From positions 1 to 64,000 of the forward strand of contig NZ_MSCJ01000001.1 in the NCBI RefSeq assembly GCF_002954615.1: 64,000 bases of DNA, written 5' to 3'. The DNA is from Photobacterium angustum. Lineage in GTDB: Bacteria > Pseudomonadota > Gammaproteobacteria > Enterobacterales > Vibrionaceae. Below are positions 17,588-26,930 of the stretch, in pieces. Below the pieces are notes generated by a model, which saw only the letters and a list, made by a program, of their open reading frames with translations, made no database searches and was not told the origin of the DNA. The position numbers and the translations under genes were made by a program. Positions within the stretch are counted from its first letter, which is position 1; each line of letters starts with the position of its first letter.

Positions 17588-17899
17588 ATGTACGCTGTTT
17601 TCCAAAGTGGTGGTAAACAACACCGTGTAAGCGAAGGCCAAACCTTACGCTTAGAAAAACTAGACGCTGAAACTGGCGCTAGCATTGAATTTGACTCAGT
17701 ACTTTTAGTAGCTAATGGCGAAGAAGTATCTGTAGGCGCACCTTTTGTGGCTGGCGGTAAAGTAACTGCTGAAGTTGTTACTCACGGTCGTGGCGATAAA
17801 GTTAAAATCGTTAAGTTCCGTCGTCGTAAGCACTCTCGTAAGCAAATGGGCCACCGTCAGTGGTTCACTGAAGTCAAAATTACTGGCATCAGCGCTTAA
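17588..17899 (+). CDS. rplU: 50S ribosomal protein L21
   Basis: The 103-residue product equals E. coli L21 in length and sequence pattern ([18 protein letters not shown]; basic [20 protein letters not shown]-terminal TEVKITGI). L21 binds 23S rRNA in the large subunit. Strong ribosome site AAGCGGAGTAAGAC. It forms an operon with rpmA, 18 nt downstream. Confidence 0.98.
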   Translation: MYAVFQSGGKQHRVSEGQTLRLEKLDAETGASIEFDSVLLVANGEEVSVGAPFVAGGKVTAEVVTHGRGDKVKIVKFRRRKHSRKQMGHRQWFTEVKITGISA

Positions 17900-17917
17900 T
17901 AACAGGAGAATTTAAAG

Positions 17918-18175
17918 ATGGCACACAAAAAAGCTGGCGGTTCTACTAATAACGGTCGCGATTCAGAAAGCAAACGCCTAGGTGTTAAGCGTTTTGGTGG
18001 CGAATCAGTTCTAGCAGGTAACATCATCGTTCGTCAACGTGGTACTAAGTTCCACGCAGGCAACAATGTTGGCCTAGGTAAAGACCACACTCTATTCGCT
18101 CTATCTGATGGTAAAGTGAAGTTCGAAGTTAAAGGTCCTAAGAACCGTAAATTCGTATCTATCGAAGCTGAATAA
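17918..18175 (+). CDS. rpmA: 50S ribosomal protein L27
   Basis: The 85-residue product equals E. coli L27 in length. It starts [16 protein letters not shown], the flexible N-terminal tail that reaches the peptidyl-transferase centre, followed by LGVKRFGGE and [15 protein letters not shown]. Ribosome site ACAGGAGAATTTAAAG. Co-transcribed with rplU and followed by a terminator. Confidence 0.98.
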   Translation: MAHKKAGGSTNNGRDSESKRLGVKRFGGESVLAGNIIVRQRGTKFHAGNNVGLGKDHTLFALSDGKVKFEVKGPKNRKFVSIEAE

Positions 18176-18200
18176 TATTCAACTTTGACACGAAGATTAA

Positions 18201-18228
18201 AGCCCTGCCTATTGGCGGGGCTTTTTAT
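18201..18228 (+). terminator. Terminator after rpmA
   Basis: Stem AGCCCTGCC / GGCGGGGCT (one G-U pair) with a TATT loop and T5. The yhbE-like gene begins only 14 nt later, so read-through probably supplies part of its expression. Confidence 0.85.
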
Positions 18229-18241
18229 ATCTGGAGGGTTT

Positions 18242-19168
18242 ATGCGCGATCGTGGCCCTATGATCGGCTTTTTCCTCGCATTAACAACGGCAGTCTTCTG
18301 GGGCGCGTTACCAATTGCGATGAAGCAAGCTGTTGAAGTGATGGACCCTTTCACTATTGTTTGGTATCGCTTTATTACGGCATCTGTCGGTTTAGGTTTA
18401 TTATTAAGCTGGAAAAAGCAGTTACCAACAATTTCAAATTTAGGCCGAGCTGGTGGGCTAGTGTTACTGATTGCAAGTATTGGTCTTGCGGGTAACTTTG
18501 TCCTGTTTAATAGTTCGCTAAAATATCTTAATCCACCTGTGGTACAGGTTATTATTCAATTAGCTCCAGTGGGCTTATTGGTGACCAGTGCATGGGTATT
18601 TAAAGAAAAGCTTGCTAAGCACCAGATTATTGGTGTGATTTGTTTACTGGCTGGCTTACTACTGTTTTTTAATGAACGCTTAATTGAGTTATTTACCAGT
18701 TTTTCTGGTTATACTTTAGGTGTGAGTTTAGCTGTGGCGGCTGCTATTGTGTGGGTGATATATGGCCTTGCACAGAAGTGGTTATTAAAGCAATTTACAT
18801 CAGCACAAATTTTGCTGATGATCTATGTGATCTGTGCTTTGATCCTTACGCCAGTAGCGCAACCAGAACAAATCTATGCAATGGATAATCGTCAACTTGC
18901 GATGTTGGCATTCTGTTGTATTAATACGCTTGTTGGCTATGGTGCTTTCGCTGAAGCGATGTCACGCTGGCAAGCCTCACAAGTGAGTGCAGTGATCACA
19001 CTGACTCCTTTGTTTACGATATTATTTGTCGATCTTGCGAGCCTTGCTCTACCACAATACGTTGCGCCAGTAACGTTGAACATCTGGGGTTACCTTGGTG
19101 CGATGGTGGTGGTAAGTGGTGCGATATGCTGTGCTATAGGCCATAAATTTATTCGCCAGCACAAATAA
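18242..19168 (+). CDS. yhbE: DMT/EamA family transporter, YhbE-like
   Basis: The 308-residue inner-membrane protein has about ten hydrophobic segments arranged as two EamA repeats (roughly residues 6-135 and 150-290). It corresponds in position to E. coli yhbE, between rpmA and obgE. I use ATG 18242 because GGAGGG sits 5 nt before it; an earlier in-frame start would lie inside the rpmA terminator. The substrate is unknown; EamA proteins usually export metabolites such as amino acids. Confidence 0.85.
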   Translation: MRDRGPMIGFFLALTTAVFWGALPIAMKQAVEVMDPFTIVWYRFITASVGLGLLLSWKKQLPTISNLGRAGGLVLLIASIGLAGNFVLFNSSLKYLNPPVVQVIIQLAPVGLLVTSAWVFKEKLAKHQIIGVICLLAGLLLFFNERLIELFTSFSGYTLGVSLAVAAAIVWVIYGLAQKWLLKQFTSAQILLMIYVICALILTPVAQPEQIYAMDNRQLAMLAFCCINTLVGYGAFAEAMSRWQASQVSAVITLTPLFTILFVDLASLALPQYVAPVTLNIWGYLGAMVVVSGAICCAIGHKFIRQHK

Positions 19169-19212
19169 TCTAGGTCGATGACAATAATTACTACGCCATG
19201 ATGAGTTTGTGA

Positions 19213-20421
<1,209 letters not shown>

Positions 20422-20443
20422 TCAAGCCTGATTATGTAGAAGA

Positions 20444-20471
20444 AGCCGTGCCGTGAGGTACGGCTTTTTTT
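20444..20471 (+). terminator. Terminator after obgE
   Basis: Stem AGCCGTGCC-GTGA-GGTACGGCT followed by T7. Confidence 0.92.
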
Positions 20472-20548
20472 GTGCTTAATCAAAATGGATGTAGTAGTTA
20501 TTCGATACTCTAATAGGATAATAAGTGCGCAATATTAATGGATGATAA

Positions 20549-21352
20549 ATGGCAACTCATAAGGACGGTACTATTCCTCAACTCTCAGAGTCTGACCAAA
20601 GAGATATAACACGGCTTGTGATATCTGCAGGTCAACGTCTTTTACAACATGGCGCAGAAAGTACCTTAGTGGCTGATGTGACACGTCGACTTGGTTTGGC
20701 ACTTGGGGTTGAAAGTGTTGAGGTATCATTATCTGCTAGTTCGATGGTGATCAGTACACGTCATCAGGGAAGTTGTATTACGACCACGCGGCGTTGCCAA
20801 GATAGTGGGATCAATATGCAGATCGTGACGGACATTCAACGGATCTGTATTTTAACTGAGCGTGGACTGCTTGATCGTCATGATGTTCACCACAAATTAG
20901 AACAAATTCAACCTCAGCGTTATCACCGCTTATTGGTGATTATTATGATTGGTCTATCATGTGCTTCTTTTAGTCGCTTAGCCGGGGGAGATTGGCCGGT
21001 TTTTTTCCTGACTTTTCTCGCTTCATCTATTGGTATGTTTGTTCGCCAAGAGATTGCACATTGTCATTTTAATCCTTTGATTAATTTTGCTTTCACCGCT
21101 TTTGTTACCACGTTAATTTCAGGTTTTGGACAAGTTTATCAAATTGGTGATAAACCTTTTTTAGCGATGGCTTCTTCTGTACTGATGTTGGTACCGGGTT
21201 TTCCATTAATCAATGCCGTTGCTGATATGGTAAAAGGTTACCCTTCAATGGGGTTAGCAAGGTGGACGATGGCGAGTTTATTAACGCTTGCCGCTTGTAT
21301 TGGCATTGTTGCCGCGATGAATGTGCTGGATGTGTGGGGATGGTTACTATGA
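20549..21352 (+). CDS. yjjP: ThrE-family exporter subunit YjjP
   Basis: The 267-residue protein has a soluble N-terminal part (about residues 1-125, with ISAGQRLLQHGAEST and SLSASSMVISTR, typical of the ThrE N-domain) and about five membrane segments after residue 130. With YjjB it makes a split ThrE-type exporter; in E. coli YjjPB exports succinate (established there). Its stop overlaps the yjjB start (ATGA), indicating coupled translation of the two subunits. The ribosome site is GGATGATAA, moderate. Confidence 0.88.
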   Translation: MATHKDGTIPQLSESDQRDITRLVISAGQRLLQHGAESTLVADVTRRLGLALGVESVEVSLSASSMVISTRHQGSCITTTRRCQDSGINMQIVTDIQRICILTERGLLDRHDVHHKLEQIQPQRYHRLLVIIMIGLSCASFSRLAGGDWPVFFLTFLASSIGMFVRQEIAHCHFNPLINFAFTAFVTTLISGFGQVYQIGDKPFLAMASSVLMLVPGFPLINAVADMVKGYPSMGLARWTMASLLTLAACIGIVAAMNVLDVWGWLL

Positions 21353-21825
21353 ATGATCTGATCTCACTAATGCTGGCGCTAGGCAATGACATGTTTTTCG
21401 CTATGATCCCAGCTGTTGGTTTTGCATTAGTTTTTAATGTCCCACTAAAAGCACTGAAATATTGTGCCATTGGAGGAGCATTAGGGCATGGCTCCCGTTT
21501 TCTTTTAATGCATTGGGGAATGCCTATTGAGTGGGCTACATTTGCAGCAGCTACTCTTGTTGGTATGATTGGTGTGCATTGGTCACATCGCTTTTTAGCT
21601 CACCCTAAAGTCTTTACTGTAGCAGCAATGATCCCTATGGTTCCTGGCGTTTTTACTTATAAAGCAATGATTGCGATTGTTGAAATTAATCATCGTGGTT
21701 TTTCAATGGAATTATGGGGAGTGATGGTTGAGAATTTGCTTAAAGCGATCTTTATTGTTGCTGCATTAGCCATTGGGTTAGCTATGCCGGGATTATTGTT
21801 TTATCGCCGTCGACCTGTGGTGTAA
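21349..21825 (+). CDS. yjjB: ThrE-family exporter subunit YjjB
   Basis: The 158-residue inner-membrane protein has about five hydrophobic segments and the family pattern MIPMVPGVFTYKAMIAI. I choose ATG 21349 because it overlaps the yjjP stop by 4 nt and matches the family N-terminus; the open frame extends upstream inside yjjP without support. It pairs with YjjP as the C-terminal half of a ThrE exporter. folA starts 39 nt later and may be in the same transcript. Confidence 0.88.
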   Translation: MNDLISLMLALGNDMFFAMIPAVGFALVFNVPLKALKYCAIGGALGHGSRFLLMHWGMPIEWATFAAATLVGMIGVHWSHRFLAHPKVFTVAAMIPMVPGVFTYKAMIAIVEINHRGFSMELWGVMVENLLKAIFIVAALAIGLAMPGLLFYRRRPVV

Positions 21826-21864
21826 CCTATAGAGTCACAAATATTAAAAAGGAGTTTCCTGAAG

Positions 21865-22347
21865 ATGAAGATCAGCATGATCGCCGCAATGGCGCATGAT
21901 CGAGTAATTGGCAAAGAAAATGCGATGCCATGGCATTTACCCGCTGATTTTGCTTGGTTTAAGCAATGTACTTTAGGAAAGCCTGTGGTCATGGGGCGCA
22001 AAACGTTTGAGTCTATTGGTCGCCCGCTTCCAGGTCGTCATAACATTGTGATCACCCGTACCCCTGAGTTTCATGCCGAAGGGATCACTGTTGTGAGCGA
22101 TATAGAAGCTGCAATACAAGCCGCTGGTGATGTAGAAGAAGTAATGATCATCGGTGGTGGTAGTATTTACCAAGCGTGTTTACCAAAAGCGAATTGTCTT
22201 TATTTAACGTTTATTGATGCTAACTTAGACGGTGATACACGTTTCCCTGAATGGGGAGAGGGGTGGCATCAAGTGAAGTCTGAGCATTATACAGCAGATG
22301 AAAAAAATGCTTATGCGATGGACTTTACGGTACTTGAACGCAATTAA
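21865..22347 (+). CDS. folA: Dihydrofolate reductase
   Basis: The 160-residue enzyme reduces dihydrofolate to tetrahydrofolate with NADPH. It shows ISMIAAMAHDRVIGKENAMPWHLPAD with the catalytic Asp, then VMGRKTFESIGRPLPGR and VMIIGGGSIY. Length is like E. coli FolA (159). Ribosome site AAGGAGTTTCCTGAAG has slightly long spacing. It is convergent with apaH, as expected from the lptD-surA-pdxA-rsmA-apaG-apaH-folA neighbourhood of E. coli, but here it lies on the opposite strand from apaH. Confidence 0.97.
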   Translation: MKISMIAAMAHDRVIGKENAMPWHLPADFAWFKQCTLGKPVVMGRKTFESIGRPLPGRHNIVITRTPEFHAEGITVVSDIEAAIQAAGDVEEVMIIGGGSIYQACLPKANCLYLTFIDANLDGDTRFPEWGEGWHQVKSEHYTADEKNAYAMDFTVLERN

Positions 22348-22361
22348 TCATACTGTTTAAT

Positions 22362-22382
22362 AATGCCCATGCAGGTGGGCAT
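22362..22382. terminator. Weak bidirectional hairpin between folA and apaH
   Basis: Stem AATGCCCAT / GTGGGCATT with a short loop lies between convergent genes. T runs are poor, so efficiency is uncertain. Confidence 0.5.
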
Positions 22383-22408
22383 TATTGGATAGGATAAAGT
22401 GGCTAGAT

Positions 22409-23224
22409 TTAATAAATAGGGCACTCAGTAACAAAGCGTTGTCCGTCTTCCCAGCGTAACATGGTTAAACTGTTTCCCCACACGCACCCTGTATCAAGCC
22501 CAATACAATGCTTATCTTGATGCCCCATGAGTGCAGCCCAATGACCAAAGATAATGGTTTTCTCAATCGGCTCACTGCGCTTTACTTCAAACCACGGGAT
22601 CAAGTTGCCAACGTCAGGGTTTCCTGGCTCTACTTTACACTGCATATCTAAACGTCCGTTAGGCTCACAAAAGCGCATACGGGTAAAACTGTTGATGGTA
22701 TAGCGGAGCTGCTCTAATTCATTAAGTTCTTTTTGCCAAAAATCAGGGCCATCACCATACATATTTTCTAATAGCCATACATAACGTTCAGACTGAAGGA
22801 TCGCTTCAACTCGGCGAGCTTGTTGACGCGCCGTCGCTAACGACCATTGTGGACTAATGCCAGCGTGTACCATAACTAATGGAAAATCAGGATGTTCAGC
22901 CAGCAATGGTTGATGGCGTAGCCAATGAAGTAATTCTTGGCTATCGGGCGCGTCTAAAATAGCTTGAGTTTTATCACTCGGTTTTAAACGTGCGAAGCCA
23001 TTTGAAGCGGCTAATAGGTGGAGATCATGATTGCCTAAGATCACCTGTGCACTATTACCTAGTGCTTTAACAAAACGTAATGTTTCTAATGATTCAGGGC
23101 CACGTGCGACAAGATCGCCAGCAAGCCAAAGGTGATCGTGCTTGGGATCAAAATGCGCTTGAGCAAGGAGTTTTTTTAGATCAGGTAAGCAGCCCTGAAT
23201 ATCACCAACAAGGTAGGTTGCCAT
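22409..23224 (-). CDS. apaH: Bis(5'-nucleosyl)-tetraphosphatase, symmetrical
   Basis: ApaH hydrolyses Ap4A to two ADP and removes Np4-type RNA caps. The 271-residue protein has the metallophosphoesterase motifs GDIQGC, GDLVARG and GNHD, then VHAGISPQW and FGHWAALMG. E. coli ApaH has 280 residues. The ribosome site GAGAG precedes ATG. It follows apaG by 36 nt on the same strand. Confidence 0.96.
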   Translation of the reverse strand: MATYLVGDIQGCLPDLKKLLAQAHFDPKHDHLWLAGDLVARGPESLETLRFVKALGNSAQVILGNHDLHLLAASNGFARLKPSDKTQAILDAPDSQELLHWLRHQPLLAEHPDFPLVMVHAGISPQWSLATARQQARRVEAILQSERYVWLLENMYGDGPDFWQKELNELEQLRYTINSFTRMRFCEPNGRLDMQCKVEPGNPDVGNLIPWFEVKRSEPIEKTIIFGHWAALMGHQDKHCIGLDTGCVWGNSLTMLRWEDGQRFVTECPIY

Positions 23225-23260
23225 ATTGCTCTCATTATTGAGGAAAGTGAAAGTAAACAG

Positions 23261-23653
23261 CTAGTGGATAATGTTAGGCACAGCCAAACGAAAAGGGGCA
23301 ATGTCAACTTTAAAGCTATTACCGTCCCCGTCTTCCATAATGTAATGCCCTTGCATCACACCAAGCGGGGTATCAATAATTGTACCACTGGTGTAGGTAT
23401 AGTCATCACTTGCTTGAATAATGGGTTGTTTACCCACAACACCATCACCATCAATCACTAGTTTTTTGCCATTAGCATCGGTGATCAACCAGTGGCGCTT
23501 AAGCAATTGTGCTTGTCCACGACCAAGATTATGAATGGTAATGGTATAGGAAAACACATAGCGACTATCGTCAGGCTCAGACTGATCATCGAGGTAATGA
23601 GTAACGACGTGGCATTTGATGGTTGGGGTAGAAGTGATACTCACAGACAACAT
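23261..23653 (-). CDS. apaG: ApaG domain protein
   Basis: The 130-residue protein has an FN3-like ApaG fold: YVFSYTITIHNLG, LLKRHWLITDANGK, GDGVVGKQP, YTYTSGTIIDTPLGVMQGHY and the C-terminal FRLAVPNIIH. Its biochemical role is not settled. I choose ATG 23653 (MLSVSITSTP) by alignment with E. coli and Vibrio ApaG; the ribosome site is poor for all candidate starts, and a start 13 codons upstream (23692) is possible. It forms a unit with apaH, cut off from rsmA by a terminator. Confidence 0.9.
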   Translation of the reverse strand: MLSVSITSTPTIKCHVVTHYLDDQSEPDDSRYVFSYTITIHNLGRGQAQLLKRHWLITDANGKKLVIDGDGVVGKQPIIQASDDYTYTSGTIIDTPLGVMQGHYIMEDGDGNSFKVDIAPFRLAVPNIIH

Positions 23654-23704
23654 CCTTTGTTTATGCTCTCTTTTTATTTTAGCGTCATTCATCCACAAAT
23701 AAAG

Positions 23705-23740
23705 AAAAACCCCGATAACCGTGAAGCTATCGGGGTTTTT
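23705..23740. terminator. Terminator between rsmA and apaG
   Basis: Perfect 13-bp arms AAAAACCCCGATA / TATCGGGGTTTTT. Read on the minus strand it ends the surA-pdxA-rsmA transcript before apaG. Confidence 0.92.
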
Positions 23741-23761
23741 GTGTAATCCGTTTAAATGAGA

Positions 23762-24586
23762 TTAAGCTTTCGCATCTTTTTGGTAATTAGCATCAAGCCA
23801 GTTCGCCATTGCCACAAACTGTTCAACAGTAATGTTCTCTGGGCGATTACCTGGGTTAACACCTAGTGCTTCAAGCTGCTCTGCTGTGAAGAGTGCTTTA
23901 TAGCAGTTACGAATTGTTTTACGACGCTGGTTAAAACCTTCACGACATACACGATCCAACCATTTTAGGTTGGTACATGGGAACGGCAACACTTCGTAAG
24001 GTGTTAGACGTACTACCGCTGAATCGACTTTCGGTGCTGGTACAAAAGATTCTGGCGGCACTTCAAGTACAGGCATCACACGGCAGTAATACTGCGCCAT
24101 AACCGTTAGACGACCGTATGCTTTGCTTCCTGGTCCTGCCGCAAGACGGTTAACCACTTCTTTTTGCAGCATAAAGTGCATATCTTCAACATCTTTGTGG
24201 AATTCAAAAATGTGGAACATTAAAGGGGTCGAAATGTTGTATGGCAAGTTTCCGAAAATTCGTAACTTATTATTTTCTTTAATAAGTTGCGTGAAGTCGA
24301 AACGCATTGCATCACCTTGATGGATCGTTAGCTTAGAAGCTAGATCTGGGTGATTTTCAAGGCGTTCAGCAAGATCGCGGTCTAGCTCTATAACAGTAAA
24401 TTTATCAACAAGTTTACCAACTTGCTCGGTGATCGCACCTAGACCTGGGCCGATCTCTACCAAGTTTTGACCTGGTAATGGATTGATTGATGACACTATG
24501 CCGTCAATGATGTAAGGGTCTTTCAAAAAGTTCTGGCCAAAGCGCTTACGGGCGCGGTGACCTAGATGGACTTGATCGCTGCTCAT
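23762..24586 (-). CDS. rsmA: 16S rRNA dimethyladenosine transferase
   Basis: RsmA (KsgA) dimethylates two adjacent adenines in helix 45 of 16S rRNA, a late quality check in 30S assembly. The 274-residue protein has the SAM motif [14 protein letters not shown], the catalytic NLPYNIS, and the C-terminal NQRRKTIRN. Its start overlaps the pdxA stop by 4 nt (ATGA), so translation is coupled. Confidence 0.97.
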   Translation of the reverse strand: MSSDQVHLGHRARKRFGQNFLKDPYIIDGIVSSINPLPGQNLVEIGPGLGAITEQVGKLVDKFTVIELDRDLAERLENHPDLASKLTIHQGDAMRFDFTQLIKENNKLRIFGNLPYNISTPLMFHIFEFHKDVEDMHFMLQKEVVNRLAAGPGSKAYGRLTVMAQYYCRVMPVLEVPPESFVPAPKVDSAVVRLTPYEVLPFPCTNLKWLDRVCREGFNQRRKTIRNCYKALFTAEQLEALGVNPGNRPENITVEQFVAMANWLDANYQKDAKA

Positions 24587-25575
24587 GCTTGTTTATCTAC
24601 CAATTCTAGGGCGTGAGATAGCGCTGTCCAAAGGCTACCTGTATCTGCCTGTCCGGTACCTGCGAGTTCCAGTGCGGTACCATGATCTACTGAAGTTCGG
24701 ATGAAGGGCAATCCTAACGTAATGTTAACTGATTTACCGAAGCCTTTATATTTCAGCACCGGTAGCCCTTGATCGTGATACATGGCTAATACCGTATCGG
24801 CATCAGCTAAATATTTTTCTTGGAAAATAGTATCAGCCGGTAAAGGGCCGATAAGATCCATGTTTTCTTGCTCGCGTAACTGCTCAAGCGTCGGAGTAAT
24901 AGTATTTATTTCTTCCATCCCTAAACAACCATCTTCGCCAGCATGGGGGTTTAATCCACAGACATAAATTTTTGGTGATTCAATTCCAAATTTACTGACT
25001 AAGTCAGCGTGTAAAATACGAATCACCTGCTTTAATCTGTCTTCTGTAATTGCTTGTGATACACAACTTAGAGGGATATGAGTTGTCACTAACGCGACGC
25101 GTAATCCTTCGGTAGCTAGCATCATAACAACTTGTGCAGTGTCAGATTGTTGAGCAAAAAATTCAGTGTGGCCACTAAATGATACGCCAGCTCGGTTAAT
25201 GACCCCTTTATGTACAGGGCCGGTGACAACGGCGGCGAATTCACCATTCATACACCCTTCTGCAGCACGTTTAAGCGTCGAGAGCACATACATGCCATTA
25301 CGTTCATCTAACGTGCCAGCGACAACATCAACAGCAGTATTGATGTGCGCAACCGTCATCGTTCCTGCTCTATGTGGCAGGGCTGGTTGATCGGGCTGAT
25401 AAGGTAAAATGGTTAGTGGTAAACCTAATTTAGCCGCACGTTCTACCATAACCTGCGCATCAGCACAAATAACAAGTTGGTGCGGCCAATTTTCTTGGCA
25501 TAAGGCGATGACTAAATCTGGGCCTATTCCAGCAGGCTCACCGGGGGTGATTGCAATCCGTTGTGTGTCAGTCAT
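24583..25575 (-). CDS. pdxA: 4-hydroxythreonine-4-phosphate dehydrogenase
   Basis: PdxA oxidises 4-phosphohydroxy-L-threonine in pyridoxal 5'-phosphate synthesis. The 330-residue protein (E. coli 329) starts with [13 protein letters not shown] and keeps the metal-binding His residues in [18 protein letters not shown] and [15 protein letters not shown]. It lies 8 nt after surA and overlaps rsmA, in the conserved surA-pdxA-rsmA operon. Confidence 0.97.
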   Translation of the reverse strand: MTDTQRIAITPGEPAGIGPDLVIALCQENWPHQLVICADAQVMVERAAKLGLPLTILPYQPDQPALPHRAGTMTVAHINTAVDVVAGTLDERNGMYVLSTLKRAAEGCMNGEFAAVVTGPVHKGVINRAGVSFSGHTEFFAQQSDTAQVVMMLATEGLRVALVTTHIPLSCVSQAITEDRLKQVIRILHADLVSKFGIESPKIYVCGLNPHAGEDGCLGMEEINTITPTLEQLREQENMDLIGPLPADTIFQEKYLADADTVLAMYHDQGLPVLKYKGFGKSVNITLGLPFIRTSVDHGTALELAGTGQADTGSLWTALSHALELVDKQA

Positions 25576-25583
25576 GTCTTTAT

Positions 25584-26885
25584 TTAGCCATTGTTGGTTG
25601 TATTCATTGGTTCAATGTAAGCGCCTGCACGTAGTTCTTGTAACCATGTCTGTGCTTCTTCATTGAATTTACGGTTAAAGATGATTTGTGCAGCACGGTT
25701 TTTCATTGCAGCATCCGTACGGTCGACTTTACGACGTCCTTCAACTTCAACAATATGCCAACCAAATGTAGATTTAAACGGTTCACTTATTTTATCGACT
25801 GGCAGCGTTTCTACTTTGTCTTTAAATGCCGGTGCATACATATCAGGCACTTGCCAGCCTAGTTGACCACCATTTGCCGCAGAACCTGGATCTTCGCTGT
25901 AGGCTTTCGCTGCTGCTGCAAAGGTTTGTTTACCGCTAATAATACTTTGGCGAATTTTCTCAAGCTCAGCTTTTGCTGCGGCATCACTTAGAATCATTGA
26001 AGGTTTGATCAAAATATGACGCGCTTTTACCTCAACAACAGAGACGCTTGGCATACCTTTTACATCGTTGATTTTTAAGATGTGATAGCCAACGCCACTA
26101 CGGAATGGACCAATGATCGCATCTTTTCCGTTATTTTGAATCTGATCTGCAAAGACGGTTGGCATTTCTGCTTTACTCATCCAGCCCCATTCGCCCCCTT
26201 TTAGAGCTTTAGGCCCTTTTGAGTAGCGGTAAGCCAGTTGTGAAAAGTTTGCGCCTTTTTTAAGTTGAGCAACAATGTCTTCTGCTTCTTGCTTTGCTTT
26301 ATCACGTGCTGCTTTATCAGCATCTTCATCAACACGAATTTGAATTTGGCTAATGTTGTATTGCACGTTTTGTTGAGTTTGCTCTGCCATTTGTTTTGCT
26401 AAAGACTCTACCTCTTGCGGCAGAACGTTAACACGTTTACGAACGATAATGGTACGCGCTTCAGATGCTAGCATATCGTTACGCATCTGCTCACGGAACA
26501 TAGAGTAAGAAACTCCTGCTTTAGCAAGGCTTTGACGTAGTTGGTCTACACTCATATTACGTTGTTTAGCAACATCAGCGATCGCTTGATCTAATTGGCT
26601 GTCATCAATACGGATCCCTAGCTGTTGAGCTTGTTGAATCTGTAAGTTTTCAAGGATCAATTGATCCATCACTTGCTGACGTAAAATGTTATTAGGCGGT
26701 AACTGTTGGTGTTCTTCAGCAGCGTTAAGACGAACCGTTTTTAGCATGGCGCTCACATCGCTTTGTAAGATCACACCATCATTAACAGTCATTACAACTT
26801 GGTCAAGTTCCTGAGGTGCTGCCATGCTGGTTGCTGACATACCCATCATCATTAGACTAAGTACAGAATACTTCCACGTTTTCAT
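25584..26885 (-). CDS. surA: Periplasmic chaperone and prolyl isomerase SurA
   Basis: SurA escorts unfolded outer-membrane proteins, including LptD, through the periplasm. The 433-residue product (E. coli 428) has a signal peptide (ends SATSMA), an N-terminal chaperone domain starting [18 protein letters not shown], and two parvulin domains (about residues 180-275 and 290-390), each with the GGxxGW pattern ([13 protein letters not shown] and [11 protein letters not shown]). A C-terminal helix follows. It lies 45 nt after lptD, with a perfect palindrome between. Confidence 0.97.
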   Translation of the reverse strand: MKTWKYSVLSLMMMGMSATSMAAPQELDQVVMTVNDGVILQSDVSAMLKTVRLNAAEEHQQLPPNNILRQQVMDQLILENLQIQQAQQLGIRIDDSQLDQAIADVAKQRNMSVDQLRQSLAKAGVSYSMFREQMRNDMLASEARTIIVRKRVNVLPQEVESLAKQMAEQTQQNVQYNISQIQIRVDEDADKAARDKAKQEAEDIVAQLKKGANFSQLAYRYSKGPKALKGGEWGWMSKAEMPTVFADQIQNNGKDAIIGPFRSGVGYHILKINDVKGMPSVSVVEVKARHILIKPSMILSDAAAKAELEKIRQSIISGKQTFAAAAKAYSEDPGSAANGGQLGWQVPDMYAPAFKDKVETLPVDKISEPFKSTFGWHIVEVEGRRKVDRTDAAMKNRAAQIIFNRKFNEEAQTWLQELRAGAYIEPMNTTNNG

Positions 26886-26905
26886 TTATATTCCATCAGG
26901 TTATA

Positions 26906-26925
26906 AGGCGACACATGTGTCGCCT
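26906..26925. repeat. Perfect 20-bp palindrome between lptD and surA
   Basis: AGGCGACACATGTGTCGCCT reads the same on both strands. It lies 5 nt after the lptD stop and 20 nt before the surA start. As RNA it would form a hairpin with almost no loop. No T run follows on the minus strand. Confidence 0.85.
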
Positions 26926-26930
26926 AAACA

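Noticed and set aside
18185..18241. Extended N-terminus of the YhbE-like transporter
   Set aside because: The extra codons are the rpmA terminator itself; the ribosome site fits ATG 18242.
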